Source: Nocardioides mangrovi | GTDB taxonomy: Bacteria > Actinomycetota > Actinomycetes > Propionibacteriales > Nocardioidaceae | Direction of reading: 5' to 3' | DNA: 64,000 nucleotides | NCBI RefSeq assembly: GCF_020073815.1 | Contig: NZ_JAIQZJ010000009.1 | Span: 62,001-126,000, forward strand | Shown: positions 42,943 through 53,843 of the stretch, piece after piece | Numbering within the stretch: the stretch's first letter is position 1 | Layout of the letters: each line of letters opens with the position of its first letter | Made by a program: the position numbers and the translations under genes | The notes under the pieces: generated by a model | The model's database searches: none | Told to the model about the DNA's origin: nothing | The model's input: the letters and a program-made list of their open reading frames with translations, nothing else

Positions 42943-44289
42943 ATGCCGCGCATCTTCGGCACGGACGGGGTCCGGGGCCTGGCCAACGGTGATGTCACCG
43001 CTGAGCTGGCCCTGGACCTTTCCGTTGCCGCCGCCCGTGTCCTGGCCGACCGGGGCGAGTTCGAGGGCCACCGCCCGCTCGCCGTGGTGGGTCGGGACAC
43101 GCGCATCTCGGGCCAGTTCCTCGAGCACGCCGTCGTCGCGGGTCTCGCGTCCGCCGGGGTCGACGTGCTCCGCCTCCGGGTGCTGCCGACCCCGGGCGTC
43201 GCCCACCTCACCGAGACCCTGGGCGCCGACCTCGGCGTGGTCATCAGTGCCTCGCACAACGCGATGCCGGACAACGGCATCAAGTTCCTGGCCCGCGGCG
43301 GGCTGAAGCTCGACGACGCCGTCGAGCGCGAGATCGAGGACCGCCTCGAGCAGCCGTGGGAGCGCCCGACCGGCAGCGCGGTCGGCCGGGTCCGGCCGCA
43401 CGCCACCCCGGTCGAGGAGTACGTCGAGCACCTCGTCGGCACCCTCGCCCGCCCGCTCGGCGGGCTTCGCGTCGTGCTCGACTGCGCCAACGGCGCGGCG
43501 TTCGAGGCCGGCCCGGCCGCGCTGCGCGCCGCCGGCGCCGAGGTCATCGCGATCGGCATCGACCCCGACGGCCTCAACATCAACGACCGCTGCGGCTCCA
43601 CCCACCTCGCCCCGCTCCAGGCGGCCGTGGTGGCCTACGGCGCCGACGTGGGCTTCGCCCTGGACGGCGACGCCGACCGGTGCCTCGCCGTCGACCACGA
43701 GGGCACCGTCGTCGACGGCGACCAGATCCTGGCGATCCTCGCGATCGCGATGGCCGAGGGCGGCCACCTCGCCGAGGACACCGTGGTCGCGACCGTGATG
43801 AGCAACCTCGGCTTCGTGCAGGCGATGCGCGCCGCCGGGCTGCGCGTCGTCCAGACCAAGGTCGGCGACCGCTACGTGCTCGAGGAGATGCGCGCCGAGG
43901 GCTACACCCTGGGTGGCGAGCAGTCCGGTCACGTGATCATGAGCGAGTACGCCACCACCGGCGACGGCATGCTCACCGCGCTGCACGTCCTCGAGCGGAT
44001 GGCGGCGACCGGGCGCGGCCTGCAGGAGCTGGCCTCCGTGGTGATCCGGCTGCCTCAGGTGCTGGTCAACGTCCCGGACGTCGACAAGGACCGCGCCGAC
44101 AGCGACGAGGTGCTGGCCGCGGCCGTGGCCGAGGAGGAGGCCGCGCTGGGCGACACCGGCCGGATCCTGCTGCGGCCCTCCGGCACGGAGCCGCTCGTGC
44201 GGGTGATGGTCGAGGCCGCGACCGAGACCGAGGCCCGCTCCGTCGCCGAGCGCCTCGCCGACGTGGTCAAGCGCCAGCTGACCCTCTGA
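42943..44289 (+). CDS. glmM: Phosphoglucosamine mutase
   Basis: The 448-residue enzyme interconverts glucosamine-6-phosphate and glucosamine-1-phosphate for UDP-GlcNAc synthesis. The phosphoserine is Ser104 in [13 protein letters not shown], the metal-binding loop is DGDADRC near residue 245, the sugar-binding GEQSGH follows, and the phosphate-binding RPSGTEP is near the C-terminus. It starts 11 bases after rpsI. Together with glmS and glmU in this window it completes the UDP-GlcNAc route. Confidence 0.97.
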   Translation: MPRIFGTDGVRGLANGDVTAELALDLSVAAARVLADRGEFEGHRPLAVVGRDTRISGQFLEHAVVAGLASAGVDVLRLRVLPTPGVAHLTETLGADLGVVISASHNAMPDNGIKFLARGGLKLDDAVEREIEDRLEQPWERPTGSAVGRVRPHATPVEEYVEHLVGTLARPLGGLRVVLDCANGAAFEAGPAALRAAGAEVIAIGIDPDGLNINDRCGSTHLAPLQAAVVAYGADVGFALDGDADRCLAVDHEGTVVDGDQILAILAIAMAEGGHLAEDTVVATVMSNLGFVQAMRAAGLRVVQTKVGDRYVLEEMRAEGYTLGGEQSGHVIMSEYATTGDGMLTALHVLERMAATGRGLQELASVVIRLPQVLVNVPDVDKDRADSDEVLAAAVAEEEAALGDTGRILLRPSGTEPLVRVMVEAATETEARSVAERLADVVKRQLTL

Positions 44290-44296
44290 GCCGACC

Positions 44297-44881
44297 GTGA
44301 CCCGGGCCCGCACCGCCGTCGTGCTCGCGGTGCTGGCGGTCATCGCGGTCGGGGCGACCGTCGGGGTCGCCGTGGCGACCCGCGAACCCGAGACGGAGAC
44401 GTCCGGGCACCTCCCGCCGGCTGCGGTGCAGTCCGTGGTGGACGCAGCGTCGGGGGCACGCCTCGACGTCCCCGCGGACGACTGGACGGTCCGTGGCCAG
44501 CGGGCCCGGATCTACTACGCCGACGCGCACGGCCGGCCCGCCGTCGTGGTGCGCGGTCCGGCGGTCCTCCGGGCCGGCTACTGCGGCGCGCAGCCGCATG
44601 GGTCCTACCGGGCCTTCGCCGGCTTCACCCGGCAGCCGTTCGACGCCTGGGTGACCGCGATCGGGGGACCGGCGGAGCGGTCGACGGACGGCGAGATCCA
44701 GCGGGCCACGCTGCAGCCTGACGCGTCCGGGCCGTGTGCCGCGGCCGAGGTGGAGCTCGCGATGCGCAGCACCGGCGGTGTGCACGTCGTCGTGGTCGCC
44801 GACGCGGGCGCGCTGGACGACGACGAGGTCGACGCGGTGCTGGCGAGCCTAGAGCTTGCGGAGCCGGACGTAGCGCACTGA
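44297..44881 (+). CDS. Hypothetical membrane-anchored protein, 194 residues
   Basis: The product has a single N-terminal hydrophobic helix (residues about 7-27, [20 protein letters not shown]) and an extracytoplasmic domain with two Cys that could pair (YCGAQ and GPCAAAE). No known domain is recognised. The end overlaps the convergent coaA gene by 33 bases. It follows glmM by seven bases and is probably co-transcribed with it. Function unknown. Confidence 0.75.
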   Translation: MTRARTAVVLAVLAVIAVGATVGVAVATREPETETSGHLPPAAVQSVVDAASGARLDVPADDWTVRGQRARIYYADAHGRPAVVVRGPAVLRAGYCGAQPHGSYRAFAGFTRQPFDAWVTAIGGPAERSTDGEIQRATLQPDASGPCAAAEVELAMRSTGGVHVVVVADAGALDDDEVDAVLASLELAEPDVAH

Positions 44882-45832
44882 GTGGTCCCAGTCCTTGCGG
44901 AGCACGAGGGTGGCGCGGGAGCGGGTCGGGAGGACGTTCTCGACGAGGTTGGGACCGTTGATGGTGTCCCAGATCCGCTCGGCCTCGTGGACGGCCTCCT
45001 CACGGGTGAGCGCGGCGTACTTGGAGAAGTAGGAGTCGGGGTCGCGGAAGGCCGTCTCGCGCAGGCGCAGGAACCGCTCGACGTACCAGGAGCGGATCTT
45101 GTCGCGCCCGGCGTCGACGTAGATGGAGAAGTCGAAGAAGTCGCTCAGCGTCAGGCCGCTGCGGCCGTCGTCGCGGGTGCGGGCCGGCTGGAGGACGTTG
45201 AGACCCTCGATGATGACGATGTCGGGGCGCTTGACCACGACCTTCTCGTCGGGCAGCACGTCGTAGCTGAGGTGGGAGTAGACCGGCGCCTCGACCTCGT
45301 CCTTGCCGGACTTGATGTCGACGACGAAGCGGAGCAGCGCGCGGCGGTCGTAGGACTCCGGGAAGCCCTTGCGCTGGAGGAGGCCGCGGCGCTGGAGCTC
45401 GGCGTTGGGGTAGAGGAAGCCGTCGGTGGTGACCAGCGCGACGTTGGGGTGCTCGGGCCAGTGGGCGAGCATCTGCTGGAGCACGCGGGCGGTGGTCGAC
45501 TTGCCGACCGCCACCGAGCCCGCGAGGCCGATCACGAACGGCGTGCGCGGCGGGTGGACCTGGTGCAGGAACTCCTCCTGCTGGCGGTAGAGCCGCCCCG
45601 CGGACTCGACGTACAGGCTGAGCAGGCGCGAGAGCGGGAGGTAGACCTCCTCGATCTCCTGGAGATCGAGCTGGTCGCCCAGGCCGCGCAACCGGTGGAT
45701 CTCCTCGGCCGTCAGCGGCGACTCCATCTCGGGCGCGAGGGCCGACCAGGCGGAGCGGTCGAGCTCGAGGTACGGCGACGGCTCGCTGTGCACGCCGGCC
45801 GCACCGGGCGCGTGCCCGCCGTGGGAAGACAT
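44849..45832 (-). CDS. coaA: Pantothenate kinase type I
   Basis: The 327-residue bacterial type I enzyme phosphorylates pantothenate, the first step of CoA synthesis. The P-loop GSVAVGKST is at 105-113, and [22 protein letters not shown] is in the substrate region. ATG 45832 is used since its N-terminus ([10 protein letters not shown]) fits; a GTG further upstream would extend only into the regulatory spacer. It diverges from glmS and shares with it a 19-bp upstream box. The small PAP-family-like neighbour overlaps its 3' end. Confidence 0.95.
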   Translation of the reverse strand: MSSHGGHAPGAAGVHSEPSPYLELDRSAWSALAPEMESPLTAEEIHRLRGLGDQLDLQEIEEVYLPLSRLLSLYVESAGRLYRQQEEFLHQVHPPRTPFVIGLAGSVAVGKSTTARVLQQMLAHWPEHPNVALVTTDGFLYPNAELQRRGLLQRKGFPESYDRRALLRFVVDIKSGKDEVEAPVYSHLSYDVLPDEKVVVKRPDIVIIEGLNVLQPARTRDDGRSGLTLSDFFDFSIYVDAGRDKIRSWYVERFLRLRETAFRDPDSYFSKYAALTREEAVHEAERIWDTINGPNLVENVLPTRSRATLVLRKDWDHSVRYVRLRKL

Positions 45833-45861
45833 GGGCGCGATCGTTCCACACGGCCGTCGCA

Positions 45862-45880
45862 AGTGCTGCCACGGATGGGG
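45862..45880 (-). promoter_or_regulatory. 19-bp upstream box, coaA copy
   Basis: Read on the coaA strand it is CCCCATCCGTGGCAGCACT, matching 18 of 19 bases of the box ahead of glmS. It lies about 30 bases before the coaA start codon. The shared sequence suggests a common regulator or promoter element (inference). Confidence 0.65.
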
Positions 45881-46006
45881 CAATGCCTACGGGCCGCCGC
45901 CCCGGCACGCACCTGAGCACCTTCTCCTCAGTCGCCGTGCCTCCGGCACGGCTCCCTCGTCGGCGGCACTCATGCACGCACCGGAACGACGCCCCGCGAC
46001 GGCAGC

Positions 46007-46025
46007 CCCCATCCGTGGCATCACT
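46007..46025 (+). promoter_or_regulatory. 19-bp upstream box, glmS copy
   Basis: CCCCATCCGTGGCATCACT lies 13 bases before the glmS start. It has the same orientation relative to its gene as the coaA copy. A TACAGT at 46025-46030 could be a -10, which would make glmS nearly leaderless. Confidence 0.65.
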
Positions 46026-46037
46026 ACAGTGGAGCCC

Positions 46038-47878
<1,841 letters not shown>

Positions 47879-47882
<4 letters not shown>

Positions 47883-48229
47883 TCGTGGGCGTGGGGATCG
47901 ACGTCTGCGACGTCGAGCGCTTCGGGCAGTCGCTGGAGCGCACGCCCGGCCTGCGCGAGCGCCTCTTCACGCCGACCGAGTCCACCCGCCCGCTCGCGTC
48001 GCTGGCCGCCCGCTTCGCCGCCAAGGAGGCGCTCGCCAAGGCCCTCGGCGCCCCGTCCGGCATGCACTGGCACGACGCCGAGGTCGTCTCGGAGTCCTCG
48101 GGGCGCCCGCTGCTGGAGATGCGCGGCTCCGTCCTCGCCCGCGCCGAGTCGCTCGGCGTGGTGTCCGTCCACGTCTCGCTCTCCCACGACGCCGGCATCG
48201 CCTCGGCGGTCGTGGTGCTCGAGGGCTGA
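47879..48229 (+). CDS. acpS: Holo-[acyl-carrier-protein] synthase
   Basis: The 116-residue enzyme transfers 4'-phosphopantetheine from CoA to acyl carrier protein. [13 protein letters not shown] has the Mg-ligand Asp8, and [12 protein letters not shown] carries the second acidic ligand. [14 protein letters not shown] is the conserved C-terminal strand. ATG 47879 overlaps the glmS stop. A palindrome that may act as a terminator follows the stop codon. Confidence 0.95.
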
Positions 48230-48230
48230 G

Positions 48231-48287
48231 GCCGGGGTCGTGCTGCCGAGGGGGCGCTATGGCTCCCGCTAGGCAGCACGACCCGGC
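48231..48287. repeat. Palindromic element, copy 1
   Basis: GCCGGGGTCGTGCTGCC (48231-48247) is the inverted complement of GGCAGCACGACCCGGC (48272-48287) with one bulged G. The loop contains GGGCGCTATGGC. It overlaps the stop codon of the AbiEi-like gene and the end of acpS, so it may terminate both strands. Confidence 0.75.
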
Positions 48288-49189
48288 ACGCCAAGGCGTC
48301 GGAGGTCGGCGCCGAGGCGATCGGGCTCGTCGCGCACCTCGCGCGCCGTGCACCTGACGACGATGCGCCGGGGGTCGGTGAGGCTCCGCTGACGGGCGAG
48401 GTCGTCCTCCCACCGGTCGACGTCCATGTGGAAGGCGCCGTCGATCTCGAGCACCAGCACGCGACCGTCGCCGAGGTCCCATTCACAGTCGGTGTATCGG
48501 ATGCGCCCTGAGGCGTCGCGCCGTTGGACCTGACGGGAAGGCGGACGGAGGCGCTGCGAGCGACAGAGGCGCAGGACGTCGAGCTCGGCCACGGACTCGG
48601 AGCCGCCGGCGATCTCGCCGATGACCTGCTTGAACATGCGAGCCCACCGAAGTGGCCGCATCTGCTCGACGGCCAGGAGCAGTCGCTCCGGCGTGGTGAG
48701 TCGCTGCTGCACGGCCGCGGCGACGACACCCTGCGCCGTACGCCGACTGCGCTGGTAGGCGCCGAAGTGGAGGACGGCCGGCTCGATCCGCCAGCGGGGG
48801 AGCGGGCTGGTGCGATCCCGGAACATCTCGATCGGACGTCGCGTTCGAGCGATCCGGATGCCGAACGGCGGATCGTCCAGGTCCAGGTTGTGCGGGACGA
48901 GGACGCAGATCTCGTCGCGATGCCAGTTGCGCAGGCCGATCGTCTCCGCCGCGCTCAGATCGCCGAGGACACCAGCCGGGCCGGCGTGCAGGACGGCGAG
49001 CCACCGCATCTGCTCGCGCGACAGCGGCCCAGTCGTGGTGCCGATGACCGTTGGCGACAGCGCCACCCAACGGCCGGCCGCGATCTGGTCGCGGACCCGG
49101 CAGTGGTCCACGCCGTGAGCGTTGAGCTGGCGCCGACTCACCAGCCCGGCCTGGGCGTTCGCGAGGACGATCCACGGCGGTGGCTGCAT
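48269..49189 (-). CDS. AbiEi-like winged-helix protein with PD-(D/E)XK-like (DUF559) nuclease domain
   Basis: The 306-residue product starts with an AbiEi-type winged-helix domain (LANAQAGLVSRRQLNAHGVD, then GRWVALSPTVIGTTTG). A middle helical region follows, and a C-terminal domain with CEWDLGDGRVLVLEIDGAFH and the helix WEDDLARQRSL resembles DUF559/very-short-patch-repair-type nucleases. Proteins of this combined type are annotated in actinobacteria as type IV toxin-antitoxin AbiEi-like antitoxin proteins, without proof of a toxin partner. No toxin gene is adjacent. It is flanked by two copies of a palindromic element. Confidence 0.72.
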   Translation of the reverse strand: MQPPPWIVLANAQAGLVSRRQLNAHGVDHCRVRDQIAAGRWVALSPTVIGTTTGPLSREQMRWLAVLHAGPAGVLGDLSAAETIGLRNWHRDEICVLVPHNLDLDDPPFGIRIARTRRPIEMFRDRTSPLPRWRIEPAVLHFGAYQRSRRTAQGVVAAAVQQRLTTPERLLLAVEQMRPLRWARMFKQVIGEIAGGSESVAELDVLRLCRSQRLRPPSRQVQRRDASGRIRYTDCEWDLGDGRVLVLEIDGAFHMDVDRWEDDLARQRSLTDPRRIVVRCTAREVRDEPDRLGADLRRLGVPGRAA

Positions 49190-49241
49190 GCGAGGACCAT
49201 CCCTGCTGGCAGCAGTCCGTGCGACTCCTCCTCCACAGCAG

Positions 49242-49296
49242 CAGGGTCGTGCTGCCCACGGGGCGCTATGGCGCCTCCTCAGCAGCACGACCCCTG
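49242..49296. repeat. Palindromic element, copy 2
   Basis: CAGGGTCGTGCTGC (49242-49255) pairs with GCAGCACGACCCCTG (49282-49296), with an inner GGCGC-TATG-GCGCC hairpin. It shares the cores GGGTCGTGCTGCC and GGGGCGCTATGGC with copy 1. It sits between the AbiEi-like gene's start and the nnr start. Confidence 0.75.
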
Positions 49297-49315
49297 TGTC
49301 GCTAGCGTGAGGAGC

Positions 49316-50692
49316 ATGAGGCGGGCGCACACGGTCGAGCAGGTGCGGGCGGCGGAGGCCGACCTGATGGCGCGGCTGCCCGAGGGGGCGCTGATGCAGC
49401 GCGCCGCGGCCGGGCTGGCGTACGCCGTGGTCGACCTGCTCGGGTCGGCGTACGGGCGCCGGGTGCTGCTGCTGGTCGGGTCGGGTGACAACGGCGGGGA
49501 TGCGCTCTACGCCGGGGCGCTGCTCGCCCGACGCGGGGTCCAGGTGGAGGCGTGGCTGCTGTCCGAGCACGCGCACCCGGGCGGGCTCGCGACGCTGAAG
49601 CAGGCGGGCGGACGGGTCACCGGCCGGCCGGGCAGGCCGGACCTCGTCGTCGACGGGATCGTCGGGATCGGCGGCCGGCCGGGGCTGCGCCCCGAGGCGG
49701 TCGCGGCCCTGCGGTCGCTGGACGGCGTGCCCGTCGTCGCGGTCGACACCCCGAGCGGTGTCGGCGTCGACACCGGCGAGCTCGACGGCCCGCACGTCAC
49801 GGCGGCGGTGACGGTCACCTTCGGCACCCACAAGATCGCCCACCTCGTCGACCCCGCGGCCCGGGCGAGCGGCGCGGTGCACCTGGTCGACATCGGCCTG
49901 GACCTGCCCGAGGCACCGGTCGAGGCGCTCCAGCCCGACGACGTCGCGGCGCTGCTGCCCCGGCCCCGGCCGGACGCGCAGAAGTACACCCGCGGGGTCG
50001 TCGGGGTCCGCGCCGGGAGCGCGGAGTACCCCGGCGCCGGGCTGCTCAGCGTGGCCGGCGCGGCCAGCGGGCTGTGCGGCATGGTCCGGTACGTCGGGGA
50101 CGACGCCGTGGCCGACCGGGTCCGTGAGGCGCACCCCGAGGTGGTCGGTGCGGGCCGGGTCCAGGCGTGGGTCGTCGGCTCCGGAGGGGGTAAGCACGCG
50201 GGCGACGAGCTGGCCGCGGCGCTCGCCGACGGGGTGCCGACCGTCGTCGACGCCGACGCGCTCCGCCACGTCCGGGTGCCGATCGCCGTCCCGGCCGTCC
50301 TCACCCCGCACGCCGGCGAGCTGGCCGCGATGACCGGCGCCGACCGCGGCGACATCGAGGCCCGCCCGCTCCACCACGCTCGCTCCGCGGCCGCGGCGTA
50401 CGGCGCGGTGGTGCTGCTCAAGGGCCGTCACACGCTGATCGCCGCCCCCGACGGCCGGGTCCGCGTGACGACGACCGGCACCCCGTGGCTGGCCACCGCC
50501 GGCGCCGGCGACGTCCTCGGCGGGCTGATCGGCTCGCTGCTGGCCGCCGGCCTCACGCCGTACGACGCCGCCTCGGTCGGCTCGTGGCTGCACGGGGCCG
50601 CCGCGACGCTCGCGAGCGGGGGCGGTCCGGTCACCGCCGGCGCGGTCGCGGCGTCCATCCCGGCGGCCGTCCGGGGCCTCGCGGACGGGTGA
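49316..50692 (+). CDS. nnr: Bifunctional NAD(P)H-hydrate epimerase / ADP-dependent dehydratase
   Basis: The 458-residue fusion repairs damaged NAD(P)HX. The N-terminal YjeF epimerase domain (about 1-215) includes VLLLVGSGDNGGDALYAGALLA and VVAVDTPSGVGVDTGEL. The C-terminal dehydratase domain (about 220-458) has LTPHAGELAAMTG, VVLLKGRHTLIAAPDG and the catalytic TAGAGDVLGG. GAGGAG precedes the ATG at 49316. In actinobacteria nnr often precedes alr, as here. Confidence 0.92.
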   Translation: MRRAHTVEQVRAAEADLMARLPEGALMQRAAAGLAYAVVDLLGSAYGRRVLLLVGSGDNGGDALYAGALLARRGVQVEAWLLSEHAHPGGLATLKQAGGRVTGRPGRPDLVVDGIVGIGGRPGLRPEAVAALRSLDGVPVVAVDTPSGVGVDTGELDGPHVTAAVTVTFGTHKIAHLVDPAARASGAVHLVDIGLDLPEAPVEALQPDDVAALLPRPRPDAQKYTRGVVGVRAGSAEYPGAGLLSVAGAASGLCGMVRYVGDDAVADRVREAHPEVVGAGRVQAWVVGSGGGKHAGDELAAALADGVPTVVDADALRHVRVPIAVPAVLTPHAGELAAMTGADRGDIEARPLHHARSAAAAYGAVVLLKGRHTLIAAPDGRVRVTTTGTPWLATAGAGDVLGGLIGSLLAAGLTPYDAASVGSWLHGAAATLASGGGPVTAGAVAASIPAAVRGLADG

Positions 50693-50720
50693 CCCGACGG
50701 GTGATGGGACAATCGGGGTC

Positions 50721-51836
50721 ATGACCCCGGCCGTGCGCGCAGAGATCGTCGTCGATCTCGACGCGATCCGGCACAACGTCCGCGCGCTCCGCGAGCTGAC
50801 CGGGGTGCCGTCGATGACGGTCGTCAAGGCCGACGGCTACGGCCACGGCATGGTCGAGGTCGCCCGCGCCGCCCGCGAGGCCGGGTCGGAGTGGATCGGC
50901 GTCGCGACCATCGACGAGGCGCTCGCGCTCCGCGCGGCCGGCGACACCGGTCCGCTGCTCTGCTGGCTCACCGTGCCCGGCGACGACTGGGCCGCGGCGA
51001 TCGACGCGGGCGTCGACGTGACCGCCTACTCCGTCGCCGAGCTCGGCGCGATCGCCGCGACCGGCCGCCGCGCACGCGTGCAGCTCAAGGTCGACACCGG
51101 GCTCTCCCGCGGCGGCGCCACCGCCCAGGAGTGGCCCGACGTCGTCGCCCGCGCAGTCCAGGGGGAGCGCGACGGCAGCTGGACGATCACCGGCATCTGG
51201 TCCCACCTCGCCGCCAGCGACGAGCCGGCGCACCCCGCCAACGACGCCCAGCAGGAGGCCTTCGAGCGCGCCCTCGAGCAGGCCGCCGACCTCAGCCCCG
51301 AGGTGCGCCACCTCGCCAACTCGGCGGCCGGCATCCTGCGCCCGAGCAGCCGCTACGACCTGGTCCGATTCGGGCTCGCGTCGTACGGCCTCGACCCGGC
51401 GCCCGGCGAGACTCCCGACCTCGGGCTGGTGCCGGCCATGACCGCGCACGCCTCGCTCGCGCTCACCAAGCCGATCCACGCCGGCGACGGCGTCTCCTAC
51501 GGCCACACCTGGGTCGCCGACACCGACACCACCGTCGGGCTCGTGCCGCTCGGGTACGGCGACGGCGTCCCGCGCCACGCCAGCAACGCCGCCCACGTGC
51601 TCGTCGACGGCAAGCAGCGCGCGATGCGCGGCCGGGTGTGCATGGACCAGTTCGTCGTCGACCTCGGCGGCGACCGGCCCGAGCCGGGCAGTGACGTCGT
51701 GCTGTTCGGGCCCGGCGACCACGGTGAGCCGACCGCCCAGGACTGGGCCGAGGCCGCCGGCACCATCTCCTACGAGATCGTCACCCGCATCGGAGGACGG
51801 ATGACCCGCAGGTACGTCGGGACGAGCGCGCGATGA
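50721..51836 (+). CDS. alr: Alanine racemase
   Basis: The 371-residue PLP enzyme makes D-alanine for peptidoglycan. The PLP-binding Lys36 is in VVKADGYGHG, and the catalytic Tyr is in GVSYGHTW near residue 263. The C-terminal beta domain has GRVCMDQFVVDLG. It starts 28 bases after nnr and overlaps the next gene by four bases (ATGA). Its placement with nnr and TsaE is a conserved actinobacterial context. Confidence 0.96.
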   Translation: MTPAVRAEIVVDLDAIRHNVRALRELTGVPSMTVVKADGYGHGMVEVARAAREAGSEWIGVATIDEALALRAAGDTGPLLCWLTVPGDDWAAAIDAGVDVTAYSVAELGAIAATGRRARVQLKVDTGLSRGGATAQEWPDVVARAVQGERDGSWTITGIWSHLAASDEPAHPANDAQQEAFERALEQAADLSPEVRHLANSAAGILRPSSRYDLVRFGLASYGLDPAPGETPDLGLVPAMTAHASLALTKPIHAGDGVSYGHTWVADTDTTVGLVPLGYGDGVPRHASNAAHVLVDGKQRAMRGRVCMDQFVVDLGGDRPEPGSDVVLFGPGDHGEPTAQDWAEAAGTISYEIVTRIGGRMTRRYVGTSAR

Positions 51837-52924
51837 GCATGCGCAGACGGGTGATCGGCGCGACGGTCACCGCGGCCGCGGTCGGCCTCGCCACCACCGG
51901 CGCAGCCGTGGGCGTGGCCCGTCGGCGCCGCCAGATCGTGGGTCGACGCGACGACGAGCACCCCGGCTTCGGGTCGCTCCGGTCCGCGCCGGTCACGGTC
52001 GTCGCCGACGACGGCACGCCCCTGCACGTCGAGGTCGACGAGGTCCCGGCGCCGACCACGCGCAAGGGCCGCCGTACGCCGCCCCTGACGGTGGTCTTCG
52101 TGCACGGCTACGCCCTCGAGCTCGACTGCTGGCACTTCCAGCGCGAGCACTTCAGGGGCGAGCACAGCCGAGGACACGTGCGCACGGTCTTCTACGACCA
52201 GCGCTCGCACGGCCGTTCGGGCCGCTCGCCGCTCGGCAACGCGACCATCGACCAGCTCGGCCACGACCTGCTGTCGGTGCTGGACGCCGTCGCACCCGAG
52301 GGCCCCGTGGTCCTGGTCGGCCACTCGATGGGCGGCATGACGATCGTGGCGCTCGCCGAGCAGCATCCCGAGCTCTTCGGCGACCGCGTCGTCGGCGCCG
52401 CGCTGATCTCCACGACCGCCGGCGGCCTGGAGCCGAGCCGGATCCTCTTCCCGATGGTGCCGGCCTGGGGGAGCGCGGGCGCGGTGGGCCGCACCATCTC
52501 GGCGCTCGCCCGCACCCACAAGATCGTCGACGGCTTCCGTCGCGCCGGCAAGGACGTCGCGCTGGTCGCGACCGAGCGGCTCGCGTTCGGCGACGACGTG
52601 CCGGGCAGCTACGTCGAGTTCGTCGACCGGATGCTGTCGGCGACGCCCTTCGAGGTGGTCGCGGAGTTCTTCCCGGGCTTTGCCGAGCTGGACAAGTTCG
52701 ACGCGGTCGGGGTCCTCGCGAAGGTGCCGACGACGGTCGTCTGCGGCACCGACGACAAGCTCACCAGCATCGGCCACAGCCGCAAGCTGCAGTCGCTGAT
52801 CGGCGGCTCGACGCTGCTGGAGTGCCACGGCGCCGGCCACATGGTGATCCTCGAGCGGTACGACGAGGTCAACGGTGAGCTCGACCGGCTGATCGGGCTG
52901 ACCGGAGCAGAGGCGGGCCGGTGA
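51833..52924 (+). CDS. Alpha/beta hydrolase
   Basis: The 363-residue protein has a possible membrane anchor in its first 30 residues (VIGATVTAAAVGLATTGAAVGVA), the HGYALELDCW oxyanion region, YDQRSHGRSGRS, the nucleophile elbow GHSMGG with Ser165, and a C-terminal catalytic His in GAGHMVIL. Similar proteins occur between alr and tsaE in actinobacteria, with unknown substrate. It overlaps alr and the next gene by four bases each. Confidence 0.88.
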   Translation: MSMRRRVIGATVTAAAVGLATTGAAVGVARRRRQIVGRRDDEHPGFGSLRSAPVTVVADDGTPLHVEVDEVPAPTTRKGRRTPPLTVVFVHGYALELDCWHFQREHFRGEHSRGHVRTVFYDQRSHGRSGRSPLGNATIDQLGHDLLSVLDAVAPEGPVVLVGHSMGGMTIVALAEQHPELFGDRVVGAALISTTAGGLEPSRILFPMVPAWGSAGAVGRTISALARTHKIVDGFRRAGKDVALVATERLAFGDDVPGSYVEFVDRMLSATPFEVVAEFFPGFAELDKFDAVGVLAKVPTTVVCGTDDKLTSIGHSRKLQSLIGGSTLLECHGAGHMVILERYDEVNGELDRLIGLTGAEAGR

Positions 52925-53841
52925 GCGTCGAGATCCTGCCCATCGGTCCCGAGTCGGCGGCGGCGGTGCTGGCCGTGGTGCGTGCGGCGTTCGAGGCACG
53001 CCCACCCCTCGACCCGCCGGCCGCGGCGCTGTCCGAGACCGAGGAGACGATCGCCGAGAAGCTCTCCGCCCACGGCGGCCTGCTGGCCTGCCTCGACGGG
53101 GAGCCCGTCGGCGCGCTGATCCTCGATCCGATCGGCAGCACGACGTACCTCCGCCGCTTCGGCGTCCACCCCTCCGCGCAGGGCCACGGCGTCGCGGCGG
53201 CGCTCATCGACGCCGCCGTCGAGGCGGCCGACGGCATCGGCTCGGAGGACCTGACGGTCGTCGCCCGCGAGGAGCTGCCGCAGACGGTGCGCTTCTGGGA
53301 CCGGCAGGGCTTTCGCGAGATCCGGCGCGAGTCGCCCAACGTCGAGCTGCGCCGGCCGCTGCGCACCCACGTCTTCCAGGCGCCCGACGCCGACGCGATG
53401 CGGGGCCTCGGCCGGTCGCTGGCCGGCCAGCTGACCGCCGGCGACCTGGTCGTCCTGTCGGGCGAGCTCGGCGCCGGCAAGACCACCTTCACCCAGGGAC
53501 TTGGCGCCGGGCTCGGCGTCCGCGGCGACGTCACGTCACCGACGTTCGTGATCGCCCGGGTGCACCCCTCGCTGGTCGGTGGGCCCGACCTCGTCCACGT
53601 CGACGCCTACCGCCTGGGCGGCCTGGACGAGCTCGACGACCTCGACCTCGACGCGTCGCTCGACGACGCGGTCACCGTGGTCGAGTGGGGTGAGGGCCTC
53701 GCCGAGGGGCTCTCGGAGTCGCGGCTCGAGGTCGTGATCGTGCGCGGCGACGCGCCCCACGACGGGCTCGACCCGCGCCGGGTCGAGCTCACGCCGGTCG
53801 GACCGCGCTGGCACGCGCTGTCCTTCAAGGCGTTGGGTTGA
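52921..53841 (+). CDS. tsaE: Fusion of a GNAT domain with the tRNA t6A ATPase TsaE
   Basis: In this 306-residue protein, residues 1-145 are a GNAT acetyltransferase (FGVHPSAQGHGVAAALIDAAVE loop). Residues 150-306 are TsaE, the ATPase of the tRNA threonylcarbamoyladenosine complex, with Walker A GELGAGKTTF at 181-190, SPTFVIARV and VVEWGEGLAE. TsaE is normally a separate protein of about 150-170 residues. GTG 52921 overlaps the hydrolase stop. The tsaB, rimI and tsaD genes that usually follow are not in this position. The GNAT part may be RimI-like, but that is unproven. Confidence 0.85.
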   Translation: MSVEILPIGPESAAAVLAVVRAAFEARPPLDPPAAALSETEETIAEKLSAHGGLLACLDGEPVGALILDPIGSTTYLRRFGVHPSAQGHGVAAALIDAAVEAADGIGSEDLTVVAREELPQTVRFWDRQGFREIRRESPNVELRRPLRTHVFQAPDADAMRGLGRSLAGQLTAGDLVVLSGELGAGKTTFTQGLGAGLGVRGDVTSPTFVIARVHPSLVGGPDLVHVDAYRLGGLDELDDLDLDASLDDAVTVVEWGEGLAEGLSESRLEVVIVRGDAPHDGLDPRRVELTPVGPRWHALSFKALG

Positions 53842-53843
53842 TT

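Noticed and set aside
45833..46037. Possible glmS ribozyme in the leader of glmS
   Set aside because: The ribozyme is known mainly from Firmicutes, and the leader shows no recognisable conserved core; the predicted -10 leaves almost no leader RNA.
48269..49189. A complete type IV toxin-antitoxin operon
   Set aside because: Only an AbiEi-like protein is present; the adjoining genes are acpS and nnr, and no AbiEii-like nucleotidyltransferase toxin is visible.
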